NCBI GenBank assembly: GCA_022821935.1
Contig: JAJECR010000342.1
Coordinates: forward strand, 1-6,710
DNA from: Candidatus Latescibacterota bacterium
GTDB lineage: Bacteria; JAAXHH01
Direction of reading: 5' to 3'
DNA length: 6,710 nucleotides
This document shows positions 1 to 6,457 of this stretch, one piece after another (within the stretch, counting starts at the first letter, position 1; each line of letters opens with the position of its first letter). A program made the position numbers and the translations under genes. Below the pieces are notes generated by a model. The model did not search any database and was not told the DNA's origin. It saw nothing but the letters and a program-made list of their open reading frames with translations.

Positions 1-518
1 CGCTCGTGTTCGGGATTGATATGGCTGTGCAGCAACCCGACGCCGACCGCTTCGATACCTTCCGCCCTGAGCGATTCCACCAGTTCATCCAGTCGATTCG
101 TGTTTACGGGAAGTGCTTCCGATCCGTCGTGCAGGATGCGCTCCGGAAGCTCGTAACGCAGGGACCGGGGCACGAGCGCCGGCGTCCGGCGGACACGCAT
201 GTTGTACAGGTGGGGACGGTCCTGCCGCTGTATGTGGAGCACGTCCCGGAATCCCTCGGTGGTAATGAAGGCCGTGTGGGCGCCCCGCCGCTGCAGGATG
301 GTATTGGTAGCCACCGTGGTGCCGTGTATGAGGAACAGGATTTGCGCGTTCGCAACGCCGGCCCGGGCGACGAGTCCCTTGACCCCGTCCACAAGCGCCC
401 GGCTCGGATCGGCGGGCGTACTCGGCACCTTGTGGAACACCAGGCGGCCCGTATCGGGATCGGACAGGACGAGATCGGTAAACGTGCCGCCCGTGTCTAT
501 GGCGATGCGAACGCTCAT
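1..518 (-). CDS. Hydantoinase/oxoprolinase subunit A (HyuA-type), N-terminal part
   Basis: A stop-free minus-strand frame starts with ATG at 518-516 and runs off the left edge, giving 172 residues of a protein that in this family is usually about 650-700 long. The N-terminus carries the family phosphate-binding signature IDTGGTFTD (residues 7-15), followed by HGTTVATNTIL (65-75) and TTEGFRDVLHIQRQDRP (86-102), both typical of the Hydant_A_N region. Proteins of this family act in the cytoplasm and use ATP to open a five-membered lactam or hydantoin ring (5-oxoproline, hydantoins, N-methylhydantoin); acetone carboxylase subunits also belong here, so the substrate cannot be read from the sequence. 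A partner B subunit is often encoded next to it and would lie off the window. The start follows the previous gene's stop by 23 bases, suggesting the same transcript; no strong Shine-Dalgarno is visible. Family call is firm, substrate open. Confidence 0.9.
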   Translation of the reverse strand, partial: MSVRIAIDTGGTFTDLVLSDPDTGRLVFHKVPSTPADPSRALVDGVKGLVARAGVANAQILFLIHGTTVATNTILQRRGAHTAFITTEGFRDVLHIQRQDRPHLYNMRVRRTPALVPRSLRYELPERILHDGSEALPVNTNRLDELVESLRAEGIEAVGVGLLHSHINPEHE

Positions 519-541
519 GGATGGTTATTGCTCGTGGCTGG

Positions 542-1600
542 TTATACGGCGTTCTCGTCCAGCGGAAAATCGATGCGTACGTTGCCGTGCTTCTGCGACG
601 CGAGGAACCCCAGGATGATCTCCAGGGTGTCGCGCGCCGCACGGGGCGGCGAGACGGTTTCTCCGCCGTTTTCCATGACGTGGACGAGGTCCCGGACGGC
701 GGCCGAGGAGTAGTAATGGGATGGTCCCTTCGGCGCGATGGTCTGGATCCCGTCTCCCTTATCGATCTCGTAATAGTCCTCGTGGACGAACATCCATCCG
801 TCGGTGCCGTCCAGCTGATAACCTCCGCGGCATTCCCTTCCCTTCGATCCGTTGTAAAATGCCCGCACGCCATTCTCGAAATGGATGAACCCGGAGCAGC
901 CCGGTTCCAGGTCCGCGTTCCTGCCTCCGTCGCCCTGGTAGGGCCAGTAGTCCTCGTAGCCTTCGTCGAGTTCCGCAAACACCCAGGCGGGTTTCGATCC
1001 CGCGAGAAAACAGGTCATGTCGATCATGTGGGTGCCGTTGCGGAACAGAATGGCCCGGGGACCGCCGAAGTTGAGCACGATGCGTTTCAACTCGCCGATC
1101 ACGCCATCGTCGAGCAGCTTTTTGACCTCGCGGTAAACCGTTCCCCAGCGGCGGGTGTGGTTGATGGTCATGGGCACGTTCCGGCTTTCCACCGCCGCGA
1201 TCATGCGGTCGGCATCCGCCAGAGAAGTGGCAATGGGTTTTTCACAGTAAATGCCTCGAACGCCCGCCTCGACCGCGTCCACGACGATGTCGGCGTGGCG
1301 GTGGTCCGAGGTCACCACGCTCAGAATATCGGGCTTGCAGGTTACGAGCATTTCCCGGTAGTCCGAAAACCCGCGCAAATCCGGGAAAGTGTCCGACCAG
1401 TCCTTCAAGGTGGCCTGCACGAGGTCATCCTTCAGGTCACAGACGCCCACAACTTCCGTAAACGGCAATTGGGCATAGGCCGGTACGTGGCAGTTGGGCA
1501 TTTCGTGGCCCATTCCGTGATCGCCGTCGACCAGGGGCCGCCCCGCCCCTATACCGCTCAGGCCCACCACGCAGGCCCTGTATGTCCGTTCGTCAGACAT
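542..1600 (-). CDS. Gfo/Idh/MocA-family NAD(P)-dependent oxidoreductase
   Basis: The 352-residue product is a typical length for this family. Residues 1-125 form the Rossmann nucleotide-binding domain, with a glycine-rich loop GLSGIGAGR (13-21) and the hallmark EKP motif at 120-122, whose Lys121 is the usual catalytic lysine. The C-terminal alpha/beta domain starts around NHTRRW (147-152) and has GTHMIDM (189-195), which supplies the expected active-site His/Asp. Members oxidise or reduce a hydroxyl or carbonyl on sugars, inositols or related cyclic compounds using NAD(P), in the cytoplasm; there is no signal peptide. The stretch between the glycine loop and the HVPAY helix (about 21-38) is longer than in most family members. 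The start is supported by AAGGA five bases upstream. It lies 81 bases after the enolase-family gene and 23 bases before the hydantoinase gene. The exact substrate is unknown. Confidence 0.93.
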   Translation of the reverse strand: MSDERTYRACVVGLSGIGAGRPLVDGDHGMGHEMPNCHVPAYAQLPFTEVVGVCDLKDDLVQATLKDWSDTFPDLRGFSDYREMLVTCKPDILSVVTSDHRHADIVVDAVEAGVRGIYCEKPIATSLADADRMIAAVESRNVPMTINHTRRWGTVYREVKKLLDDGVIGELKRIVLNFGGPRAILFRNGTHMIDMTCFLAGSKPAWVFAELDEGYEDYWPYQGDGGRNADLEPGCSGFIHFENGVRAFYNGSKGRECRGGYQLDGTDGWMFVHEDYYEIDKGDGIQTIAPKGPSHYYSSAAVRDLVHVMENGGETVSPPRAARDTLEIILGFLASQKHGNVRIDFPLDENAV

Positions 1601-1605
1601 GGCTG

Positions 1606-1610
1606 TCCTT
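1606..1610 (-). promoter_or_regulatory. Ribosome binding site of the Gfo/Idh/MocA gene
   Basis: On the minus strand the sequence AAGGA lies five bases before the ATG at 1600-1598. This fixes the start at MSDERTYRA and places the glycine-rich loop at the expected distance from the N-terminus. Confidence 0.65.
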
Positions 1611-1681
1611 TCTCTGGTTTGGCGGTTCTTCAGGATAGGCGTTTCGTTCGCTAAAGAAGATCCGGCCGTACGATTCAGTAG

Positions 1682-2800
1682 TCATGACGCGTCCTTCCAT
1701 CGGGCGACCTGCGCTTCGTCCAGGTTGACGCCGAGTCCCGGTCCTTCGGGAACCCTTGCGGTGACCGGCCCGAGTTCCAACGGCGTCTCGATCATGTCGC
1801 CTTCGTGGTACAGCGGGCCGAGGAGGTCGCCGGGATAGGTCTCACTGTCAATGGCCTCCACGCTGGCCGCCACGTGAAGCATGGCCGCCGTGCCGATCCC
1901 CAGCTCCAGATTGCTGCCCATGTGACAACGCAGTCCCGCCGCGCTGGCCACGTGCGAGATGCCCAGCGTCTGCCCGATCCCTCCGTTCTTCCCCGGGTAG
2001 ACGCTGATGATGTCCGCCGACCGGCGCAGGGCCGTCTGCATGGCGTCGTGCAGGGTGAAGACGCTTTCATCGGCCATGATGGGGATGGTCGTACCCGTTC
2101 GTATCAGGGCCGCTTCATCGTCGAACTGCGGCGCCGAGGGCTGTTCGGCGAACAGGATGTCCAGCGGTTCGAGGAGGCGAAGCATGCGGCGCGCCACCGG
2201 CGGCGGCCATCCGCAATTCGCGTCGATGCCGATTCTTATATCGGGGCCGGCCAGCGCACGGACTGCGCGCACGCGTTCGAGGTCCCCGTCGGGGTCCAAC
2301 CCCACTTTAACCTTGAGACACTGCACGCCCCACTGCAGGAACTTTTCCGCCAGTGCAACGGAAGTCGGTACGTCAAAGGCGCCGACCACCATCTTCATGG
2401 GGATTTCCTGCCGGACCTTTCCGCCCAGCAACTGGTAGAGGGGCTTGCCCACGCTCTTCCCCGCCAGGTCCCACAGCGCCATCTCCACGCCCGCCTTGGT
2501 GAAGGGGTTCAGCTTGATGACTTCGTCCATGACACCGCAAAGCCGGTTCACTTCCGCCGGATCCTCCCCCTTCAATGCGGGGTCCACCAGTTCCCGGACC
2601 GCCGCCGTACAGGATGTGGACGTCTCTCCGCTCCAGCGCGGCGCGACCGTGGCCTCGCCCAGTCCGGTCATCCCCTCGTCCGTGTGAACCCGGAGGATGA
2701 CATAGGGAGAGACGATGTGCTCGCCATGGGCGGTCTTCGTGGTCATGCCCTGCTTGAGCGGCACTTCGATGGGAATGGCTTCAACGCGGGTTATCTTCAT
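1682..2800 (-). CDS. Mandelate racemase/muconate lactonizing enzyme family protein (enolase superfamily)
   Basis: The 372-residue product has the two-domain enolase-superfamily architecture: an N-terminal capping domain (1 to about 125, including the family-typical AGVEMALWDLAGK at 103-115) and a TIM barrel. The KxK pair is K163/K165 in LKVKVG. The three metal ligands are D193 (IDANCGW), E219 (AEQP) and D244 (ADES), spaced 26 and 25 residues apart as in muconate lactonizing enzyme. K271 in GKNGG matches the lysine at the end of the sixth barrel strand, so the MLE subgroup fits better than the mandelate-racemase subgroup, which uses a His/Asp dyad. These enzymes abstract the proton alpha to a carboxylate, then cycloisomerise, epimerise or eliminate water. 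The chemistry here could be cycloisomerase, dipeptide or N-acylamino acid epimerase, or acid-sugar dehydratase; context does not decide. It sits between the DapA-like and Gfo/Idh/MocA genes. Confidence 0.93.
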   Translation of the reverse strand: MKITRVEAIPIEVPLKQGMTTKTAHGEHIVSPYVILRVHTDEGMTGLGEATVAPRWSGETSTSCTAAVRELVDPALKGEDPAEVNRLCGVMDEVIKLNPFTKAGVEMALWDLAGKSVGKPLYQLLGGKVRQEIPMKMVVGAFDVPTSVALAEKFLQWGVQCLKVKVGLDPDGDLERVRAVRALAGPDIRIGIDANCGWPPPVARRMLRLLEPLDILFAEQPSAPQFDDEAALIRTGTTIPIMADESVFTLHDAMQTALRRSADIISVYPGKNGGIGQTLGISHVASAAGLRCHMGSNLELGIGTAAMLHVAASVEAIDSETYPGDLLGPLYHEGDMIETPLELGPVTARVPEGPGLGVNLDEAQVARWKDAS

Positions 2801-2806
2801 GTTCCG

Positions 2807-2810
2807 CTCC
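2807..2810 (-). promoter_or_regulatory. Ribosome binding site of the MR/MLE-family gene
   Basis: GGAG on the minus strand is followed by a six-base spacer and the ATG at 2800-2798. It supports the start at MKITRVEAIPIEV, which is the usual first beta strand of this family. Confidence 0.65.
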
Positions 2811-2866
2811 GTTTCCGGTTAATCCGGGATCCGTCATGAGCCTGGGGACTGTTAATTCCTGTATGT

Positions 2867-3940
2867 TCATCCTAGCCAGTCATCCAGGTGTTCGGCGACG
2901 AACTGATCGTCGTTGAGATGGGGATAGGCACGGTATACCCGGTCAATTTCCTCGTACTGTCCGGCCGACAGGGTCTCATCGGGATTCAGGCACCAGGTGC
3001 CCTCGAGCAGTCCCTGCCTGCGCAATACCTCGTGAATCCCGGGGATGCATCCGGCGAAATCGTGGGCCGGGTCGAAGAAGGCCGCGTTGCAGTCCGTTAC
3101 CTCGATCGACCGGGTCAGCAGATGTTGAGGAACGGCTTCGCTGGAAAGGGAGGCGCCGCGGCATGCCCGCAGCAGTTCAACCGCACCGCGGGTCCACACG
3201 GCCCAGTGACCAAGCAGCCCGCCCCTGAAACGTACGGACCGGCGCGTGGCCCCGCACTGGAACGCGTGCTCCGTCAGGAGATCCATCACGATATTGTCGT
3301 CATTGCCCGTGTATAGTGTGATCTCTTCCTGCCTGCCCGATTCCGCCAGTGCCCTCAGCACGTCGAGCGTGTGGTACCGGTTGAACGCCGCGACCTTGAT
3401 GGCCACGACCCCCTCCAGTTCGACGAAACGACGCCAGAAGCGATAGGGGAGCAAGAGGCCGCCGACGGCGGGCTGCAGGTAGAATCCCATGACGGGAATG
3501 GTGTCGGCCACGGCCCGGCAGTGCGCGATGAGTTCGTCGTCGGTGGCGCCGCCCATGGCGGTCAGGCTGAGCAGTCCGGCGTGGTAGCCGAGGGACCTGG
3601 CGGCTTCGGCCTCGTGGGTCGCCTGCGCCGTTTTCCCGCAGATGCCGGCGATCCGGATGAAATCCGCTGGCGCTTCCCGGTCCATCACCTCCGCGGCCAG
3701 GCCGAGGACCGGTTCGTAGAGTCCGTATGCCGGATCCCGGATCTCGAACTGGGTCGTGTGGACGCCCACCGCGAGACCGCCCGCACCGGCCGCGATGTAG
3801 TATCTGGTCAGCGCCCGCTGGCGTCGTTCGTCCAGTCGCCGGTCCGTCGTTACGGCCAGCGGATGAGCCGGAATCACCACGCCCTCTTTCAAGGCCTCTC
3901 GGACTGCCTGGGGCATCATCTCATTCATCGTAGACTCCAT
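2867..3940 (-). CDS. Dihydrodipicolinate synthase/N-acetylneuraminate lyase family protein
   Basis: The 357-residue product is a class I aldolase-type TIM barrel. The Schiff-base lysine is K182 in AIKVAAF and the catalytic tyrosine is Y154 in FYLQP; the 28-residue spacing equals that of E. coli DapA (Y133, K161). RIAGI (96-100) is the conserved central strand, and TGNDDN (211-216) matches the later loop with a Gly-Asp pair. Family members join or split pyruvate and an aldehyde through a lysine imine in the cytoplasm; DapA, sialic acid lyase, 2-keto-3-deoxy-sugar acid aldolases and dehydratases are all possible. In a catabolic cluster a lyase or dehydratase is more likely than lysine synthesis. 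The usual GTTGE loop reads HTTQFE (61-66), and the protein is about 50-60 residues longer than DapA, mostly at the C-terminus. AGGAA six bases upstream supports this start over the internal Met5, Met8 and Met9. The 104-base gap upstream shows no clear promoter. Confidence 0.92.
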   Translation of the reverse strand: MESTMNEMMPQAVREALKEGVVIPAHPLAVTTDRRLDERRQRALTRYYIAAGAGGLAVGVHTTQFEIRDPAYGLYEPVLGLAAEVMDREAPADFIRIAGICGKTAQATHEAEAARSLGYHAGLLSLTAMGGATDDELIAHCRAVADTIPVMGFYLQPAVGGLLLPYRFWRRFVELEGVVAIKVAAFNRYHTLDVLRALAESGRQEEITLYTGNDDNIVMDLLTEHAFQCGATRRSVRFRGGLLGHWAVWTRGAVELLRACRGASLSSEAVPQHLLTRSIEVTDCNAAFFDPAHDFAGCIPGIHEVLRRQGLLEGTWCLNPDETLSAGQYEEIDRVYRAYPHLNDDQFVAEHLDDWLG

Positions 3941-3946
3941 TGCAGG

Positions 3947-3951
3947 TTCCT
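3947..3951 (-). promoter_or_regulatory. Ribosome binding site of the DapA-like gene
   Basis: AGGAA on the minus strand lies six bases before the ATG at 3940-3938. It sits inside a small inverted repeat (GCAGG, two bases, CCTGC), so the site could be partly folded in the mRNA, though the stem is only five pairs. Confidence 0.55.
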
Positions 3952-4044
3952 GCGGTCAACCGCCAAACATGGCCGTGCCACCAATCGAGCATGAGTCGTG
4001 GACACCGTTCGGCGGATCCCTGTCCCGGGTGACCGTTACCGCAT

Positions 4045-5058
4045 TCAAAAGCGGCCGGACCGGGACTCGAATCCCGTGGGCTTATCCAGGCTTCGACCCC
4101 CGATGTGGATCCAGTGCGCGACCCAGTCCGCAATCCGTTCAATCGGAATCTCCGGTTTGCCCAGCTTGTCGAACAGTCTGCGGGCGTCGCCAAGCAGGGC
4201 CGTATCGCTTTCGTTGCCGGCAAAAACCGGCTCACGCTCCAGCTGGCGGCCAAGCATTTCCGACACCCCGCGGACGGAGAGTTTATCGGGTCCCGTCATA
4301 TTCAGGATCGTGGCCGGACTGCTGCAGAACGGGAACAAGCGCGCGAGATAGCCGTTCGCGTCTCCCTGCCAGATCTGGTTTACATGGCCCATGGCGAGGT
4401 CGATTGGCACGTCGTCGTGAATCTTCCTGGCAAGGTCGTGTATGATGCCATAGCGCAATTCCGTGGCGTAAAAAAGGCGGACTATGAGCAGCGGCGTGCC
4501 TTGTTCGACGCAAAGGTGCTCCGCGATGCGCTCCCCACCCAGCCTCGATTGCGCGTATTCGCCCACCGGCCCGATTTCGGCGTCTTCGTCAGAGCCGGCG
4601 CCGGTTACCGATGAATAGGCGTACACGTTGCCCGAGCTGACATAGACGATTCGGGAGCCAGCGTACCGGCGCATGATCCGGCCGGGCAGCCATGCGTTCA
4701 TTGCCCACGTCATCGGCGTGTTGCCCGTGGCGCCAAATTTGAATCCCGCAAGAAAGAGGACGTTTTCCGCATTGGGCAGACGGGCCAGATCCGCCTCGTC
4801 AAGCAGGTCAGCCTGAACCGTTTCTACGCCCACTTCTTCGAGGTAGGCTTTTACCATGGCGTTGCTGAACCGGGATACTCCAATCACGCGCCGGGCGCCG
4901 GCCCGCACGAGGAGTTCCGCCAGGGTCGGTCCCATCTTTCCGCCGACGCCCAGGATCACCACGTCGCCGTCCAGTTCCGATACGGACTCGGCGACCCGCG
5001 AAGACGGGGCCGTCATCCGGTCGATCAGCATATCTTCGCTCGTGATCATTTCAGGCAT
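4045..5058 (-). CDS. NAD(P)-binding extended SDR protein (NAD-dependent epimerase/dehydratase family)
   Basis: With the start at 5058 the product has 337 residues. A Rossmann fold begins at DVVILGVGGKMG (32-43), whose GxGGxxG is the extended-SDR dinucleotide motif. YVSSGNVY (139-146) supplies the catalytic Ser, and YAQSR (168-172) is the active-site YxxxK position, but with Arg instead of Lys. Extended SDRs epimerise, dehydrate or oxidise sugar-like substrates with bound or exchanged NAD(P). The C-terminal domain includes MGHVNQIWQGD (223-233), the usual place for substrate binding. The open frame extends upstream to 5421, but that part lies antiparallel within the transglutaminase-like gene region in another frame and has no SDR character. 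Two ATGs are plausible: 5058 (MPEMITSED) and 5082, which overlaps the upstream stop codon; neither has a good Shine-Dalgarno, so translational coupling is likely. The specific reaction is unknown. Confidence 0.9.
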   Translation of the reverse strand: MPEMITSEDMLIDRMTAPSSRVAESVSELDGDVVILGVGGKMGPTLAELLVRAGARRVIGVSRFSNAMVKAYLEEVGVETVQADLLDEADLARLPNAENVLFLAGFKFGATGNTPMTWAMNAWLPGRIMRRYAGSRIVYVSSGNVYAYSSVTGAGSDEDAEIGPVGEYAQSRLGGERIAEHLCVEQGTPLLIVRLFYATELRYGIIHDLARKIHDDVPIDLAMGHVNQIWQGDANGYLARLFPFCSSPATILNMTGPDKLSVRGVSEMLGRQLEREPVFAGNESDTALLGDARRLFDKLGKPEIPIERIADWVAHWIHIGGRSLDKPTGFESRSGRF

Positions 5059-5097
5059 ACGCGGCTCTGTCGATTCAGGCATACGCGTCTTTGTCGG
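5050..5097. repeat. 24-base imperfect tandem duplication across a stop/start overlap
   Basis: Copy 1 is 5050-5073 and copy 2 is 5074-5097. Both begin with the same 14 bases (TTCAGGCATACGCG) and match at 21 of 24 positions. On the minus strand each copy contains ATGCCTGA, which is at once a TGA stop in the frame of the transglutaminase-like gene and an ATG in the frame of the SDR gene. Since 24 is a multiple of three, both frames are preserved. Confidence 0.9.
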
Positions 5098-6322
5098 GTG
5101 GCGCCGTAAAGTAATCGGGCGGCGCGAAATACCGGAACATGCCGAAACCGGCCTCCACATCGTTTTCAGTCCAGACCAGGTCGGTCTCACAGTAGGACAC
5201 GGACCCGTGGCCCGGCGGCGATTGTTCGGGATGGGACAGGAAGTCGGTCCGCGGCCATACGCTCCTGTGCCGGAAACACACCCCCCGGAGCAGACTGGTT
5301 CGAATGAAGTCACGAATGTGAGAGAAAGTCCGCTGGTACCTCGTACCCCTGCCCCATTCCACGTAAGGTTCCAGTCCATCCCCAAATTCCTGAATCTCCG
5401 GGATGGAAAGGGGTTGCCCATTCCGGAACAGGATCGCGTCGCAGTTCGGGTCGACCATCACCCATTTCCGGTGCTCATCGAACCATACCTCCGCCACGAA
5501 ATGGCCTTCGAAGCTGTTCGGCGTGCCCATCAGCACCGCGCAGCGCGCCGGAATCCGCAGCACCTGGCAGGCACTGACGAAGGCTACGGCGTAATGTACG
5601 CACATGGCGACGGGACGCTCGCCGTTGTGACCGCGCCGGCTGCCGCCCCAAGCGAGTATGGTTTCCGCGTCCCACGGCGCGTAGACCGTCGCGCGGCCGG
5701 ACCCTGAGTGCTCCCAGCTCGAAGCCAGCCAGGAAGACAGTTCACGTACCTGGGCGTACCGGTCCGTGCCGTTTCTGGCCCGGTTTGGGAGCAGATCGCG
5801 AAGCGACCGTGCCCTGGGATGATCAGCGGACTCCCAAGTCATATCCGGAGGCGGGTCGTCCCGGCCTTCCCGCAGCCGGATTCGAACGCAGTAGTTCCCC
5901 CGGACCGCGTTCAGGTATCCCAGGCGGTCAGCGCGCCAATGCGTTCCGCCATCGTCGGTCAGCGCACAGCGCGACGGTGAACCGCCGATCTCCAGCGCGA
6001 GCGACCATCCCGTCATCGCGCTGTCTCCGGTCCATAGCTCCACTACGTTGTCCCCTGCGCGCAGGTCACCGGTCCCTACGACCCGTTCGTACCATCTGTA
6101 ATGGAGATCCGGGGCGGCGTGGATAGCCTCCTGCCGGATCCCGTTGATTGACCAGTATAGCGGGTTGTCTCCGGTCCGATGGGGCCGGGCCAGAACGAAC
6201 AGGACCGCGCCGGATCGGGTTGCCGGCAGATCCAGGATCACGCGGGCCCGCCGGAACCGCGTAAGTTCCTCGCAAAGCGCAGGAATGACCCGGCCGGATT
6301 CGTTGTGGTAGAGTCTGCTCAT
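5075..6322 (-). CDS. Transglutaminase-like domain protein with a distinct N-terminal domain
   Basis: The 415-residue product contains a transglutaminase/protease-like core at about 185-300. Its triad is C241 (VAMCVHYAVAF), H274 (GHFVAEVWF) and D291 (WVMVDPNCD), in the order and spacing of the Transglut_core family. The sequence RIPAR (256-260) just after the Cys helix is also typical. Residues about 25-150 form a separate region rich in predicted beta strands (for example LRAGDNVVELWTGDSAMTGW, 87-106) that resembles a ligand-binding beta-sandwich; this is only an impression. Residues 320-415 are not recognised. No signal peptide or membrane segment is seen, so the protein is probably cytoplasmic. 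Bacterial members are mostly cysteine peptidases or amidases rather than cross-linking enzymes. It is the first gene of the minus-strand operon and its stop overlaps the possible start of the SDR gene. The Shine-Dalgarno is weak (GGTAAG). The substrate is unknown. Confidence 0.88.
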   Translation of the reverse strand: MSRLYHNESGRVIPALCEELTRFRRARVILDLPATRSGAVLFVLARPHRTGDNPLYWSINGIRQEAIHAAPDLHYRWYERVVGTGDLRAGDNVVELWTGDSAMTGWSLALEIGGSPSRCALTDDGGTHWRADRLGYLNAVRGNYCVRIRLREGRDDPPPDMTWESADHPRARSLRDLLPNRARNGTDRYAQVRELSSWLASSWEHSGSGRATVYAPWDAETILAWGGSRRGHNGERPVAMCVHYAVAFVSACQVLRIPARCAVLMGTPNSFEGHFVAEVWFDEHRKWVMVDPNCDAILFRNGQPLSIPEIQEFGDGLEPYVEWGRGTRYQRTFSHIRDFIRTSLLRGVCFRHRSVWPRTDFLSHPEQSPPGHGSVSYCETDLVWTENDVEAGFGMFRYFAPPDYFTAPPDKDAYA

Positions 6323-6351
6323 TGACTTACCAAGTAACAGCCTTCGGTATG

Positions 6352-6380
6352 TTGCGTCAAGTTCGGACGGGGGTTATATT
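6352..6380 (+). promoter_or_regulatory. Candidate sigma70-type promoter for the alcohol dehydrogenase gene
   Basis: TTGCGT at 6352-6357 and TATATT at 6375-6380 are separated by 17 bases, the optimal spacing. The -10 box matches the consensus at five of six positions, while the -35 box matches only its first three. A start of transcription near 6387 would leave a leader of about 70 bases before the GTG. The opposite strand of the same AT-rich patch reads TATAAC (6378-6373), which could be a -10 element for the minus-strand operon, but its -35 region is poor. Confidence 0.4.
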
Positions 6381-6386
6381 ACGGCT

Positions 6387-6397
6387 TGCGAATCGCA
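6387..6397. promoter_or_regulatory. Perfect 11-base palindrome, candidate operator
   Basis: TGCGA, a central A and TCGCA form a perfect inverted repeat directly after the candidate -10 box, about where transcription of the alcohol dehydrogenase gene would begin. This is a usual place for a repressor operator. No regulator gene is in the window, and a palindrome this short can occur by chance. Confidence 0.25.
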
Positions 6398-6425
6398 CAC
6401 CCGATTGGACGGCAGACCACGATAA

Positions 6426-6451
6426 GAAACCCGGTTTCACGTGGGAGAAAC
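6426..6451 (+). promoter_or_regulatory. Overlapping inverted repeats next to the start of the alcohol dehydrogenase gene
   Basis: GAAACC (6426-6431) and GGTTTC (6433-6438) form a perfect 13-base palindrome. The same GTTTC (6434-6438) can also pair with a second GAAAC at 6447-6451, with ACGTGGGA in the loop. The second pairing would enclose most of the GGGAG Shine-Dalgarno candidate (6443-6447), so the two folds are mutually exclusive in the mRNA. Either a DNA-binding site or a translation-level control is possible; both are inference. Confidence 0.3.
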
Positions 6452-6457
6452 ATTCCT

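Noticed and set aside
85..978. A 297-codon minus-strand frame spanning the hydantoinase/dehydrogenase junction
   Set aside because: It overlaps two genes with firm family motifs in other frames, and its translation is Arg/Thr/Ser-rich with no domain.
521..1654. A 377-codon open frame on the plus strand
   Set aside because: It lies opposite the Gfo/Idh/MocA gene, whose motifs are clear, and its translation shows no recognisable domain. Long antisense frames are common in high-GC genes.
1805..2839. A 344-codon open frame on the plus strand
   Set aside because: It is antisense to the MR/MLE gene, which has all metal and lysine residues in the correct spacing; the antisense product is Arg/His-rich without motifs.
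2781..2870. A 29-codon minus-strand frame starting at an ATGA overlap with the DapA-like stop codon
   Set aside because: The start overlap is suggestive, but the frame runs through the Shine-Dalgarno and start of the MR/MLE gene, has no ribosome binding site of its own and codes for nothing recognisable.
4061..4076. A tRNA T-arm-like hairpin (CGGGA stem, loop TTCGAGT on the minus strand) at the end of the SDR gene
   Set aside because: No matching acceptor 5' half, D arm or anticodon arm is found upstream at tRNA distance and no CCA follows. The bases are accounted for as the last codons of the SDR gene. A tRNA remnant cannot be fully excluded but is not supported.
5059..5421. An N-terminal extension of the SDR gene by about 120 residues
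   Set aside because: This part overlaps the 3' portion of the transglutaminase-like gene in another frame, is low in SDR features, and would place the glycine motif more than 150 residues from the N-terminus, against the family norm.
6322..6353. A second plus-strand promoter candidate with TTGACT (6322-6327) and TATGTT (6348-6353)
   Set aside because: The spacing is 20 bases, too long for a normal sigma70 promoter, and the element begins inside the start codon of the opposite gene.
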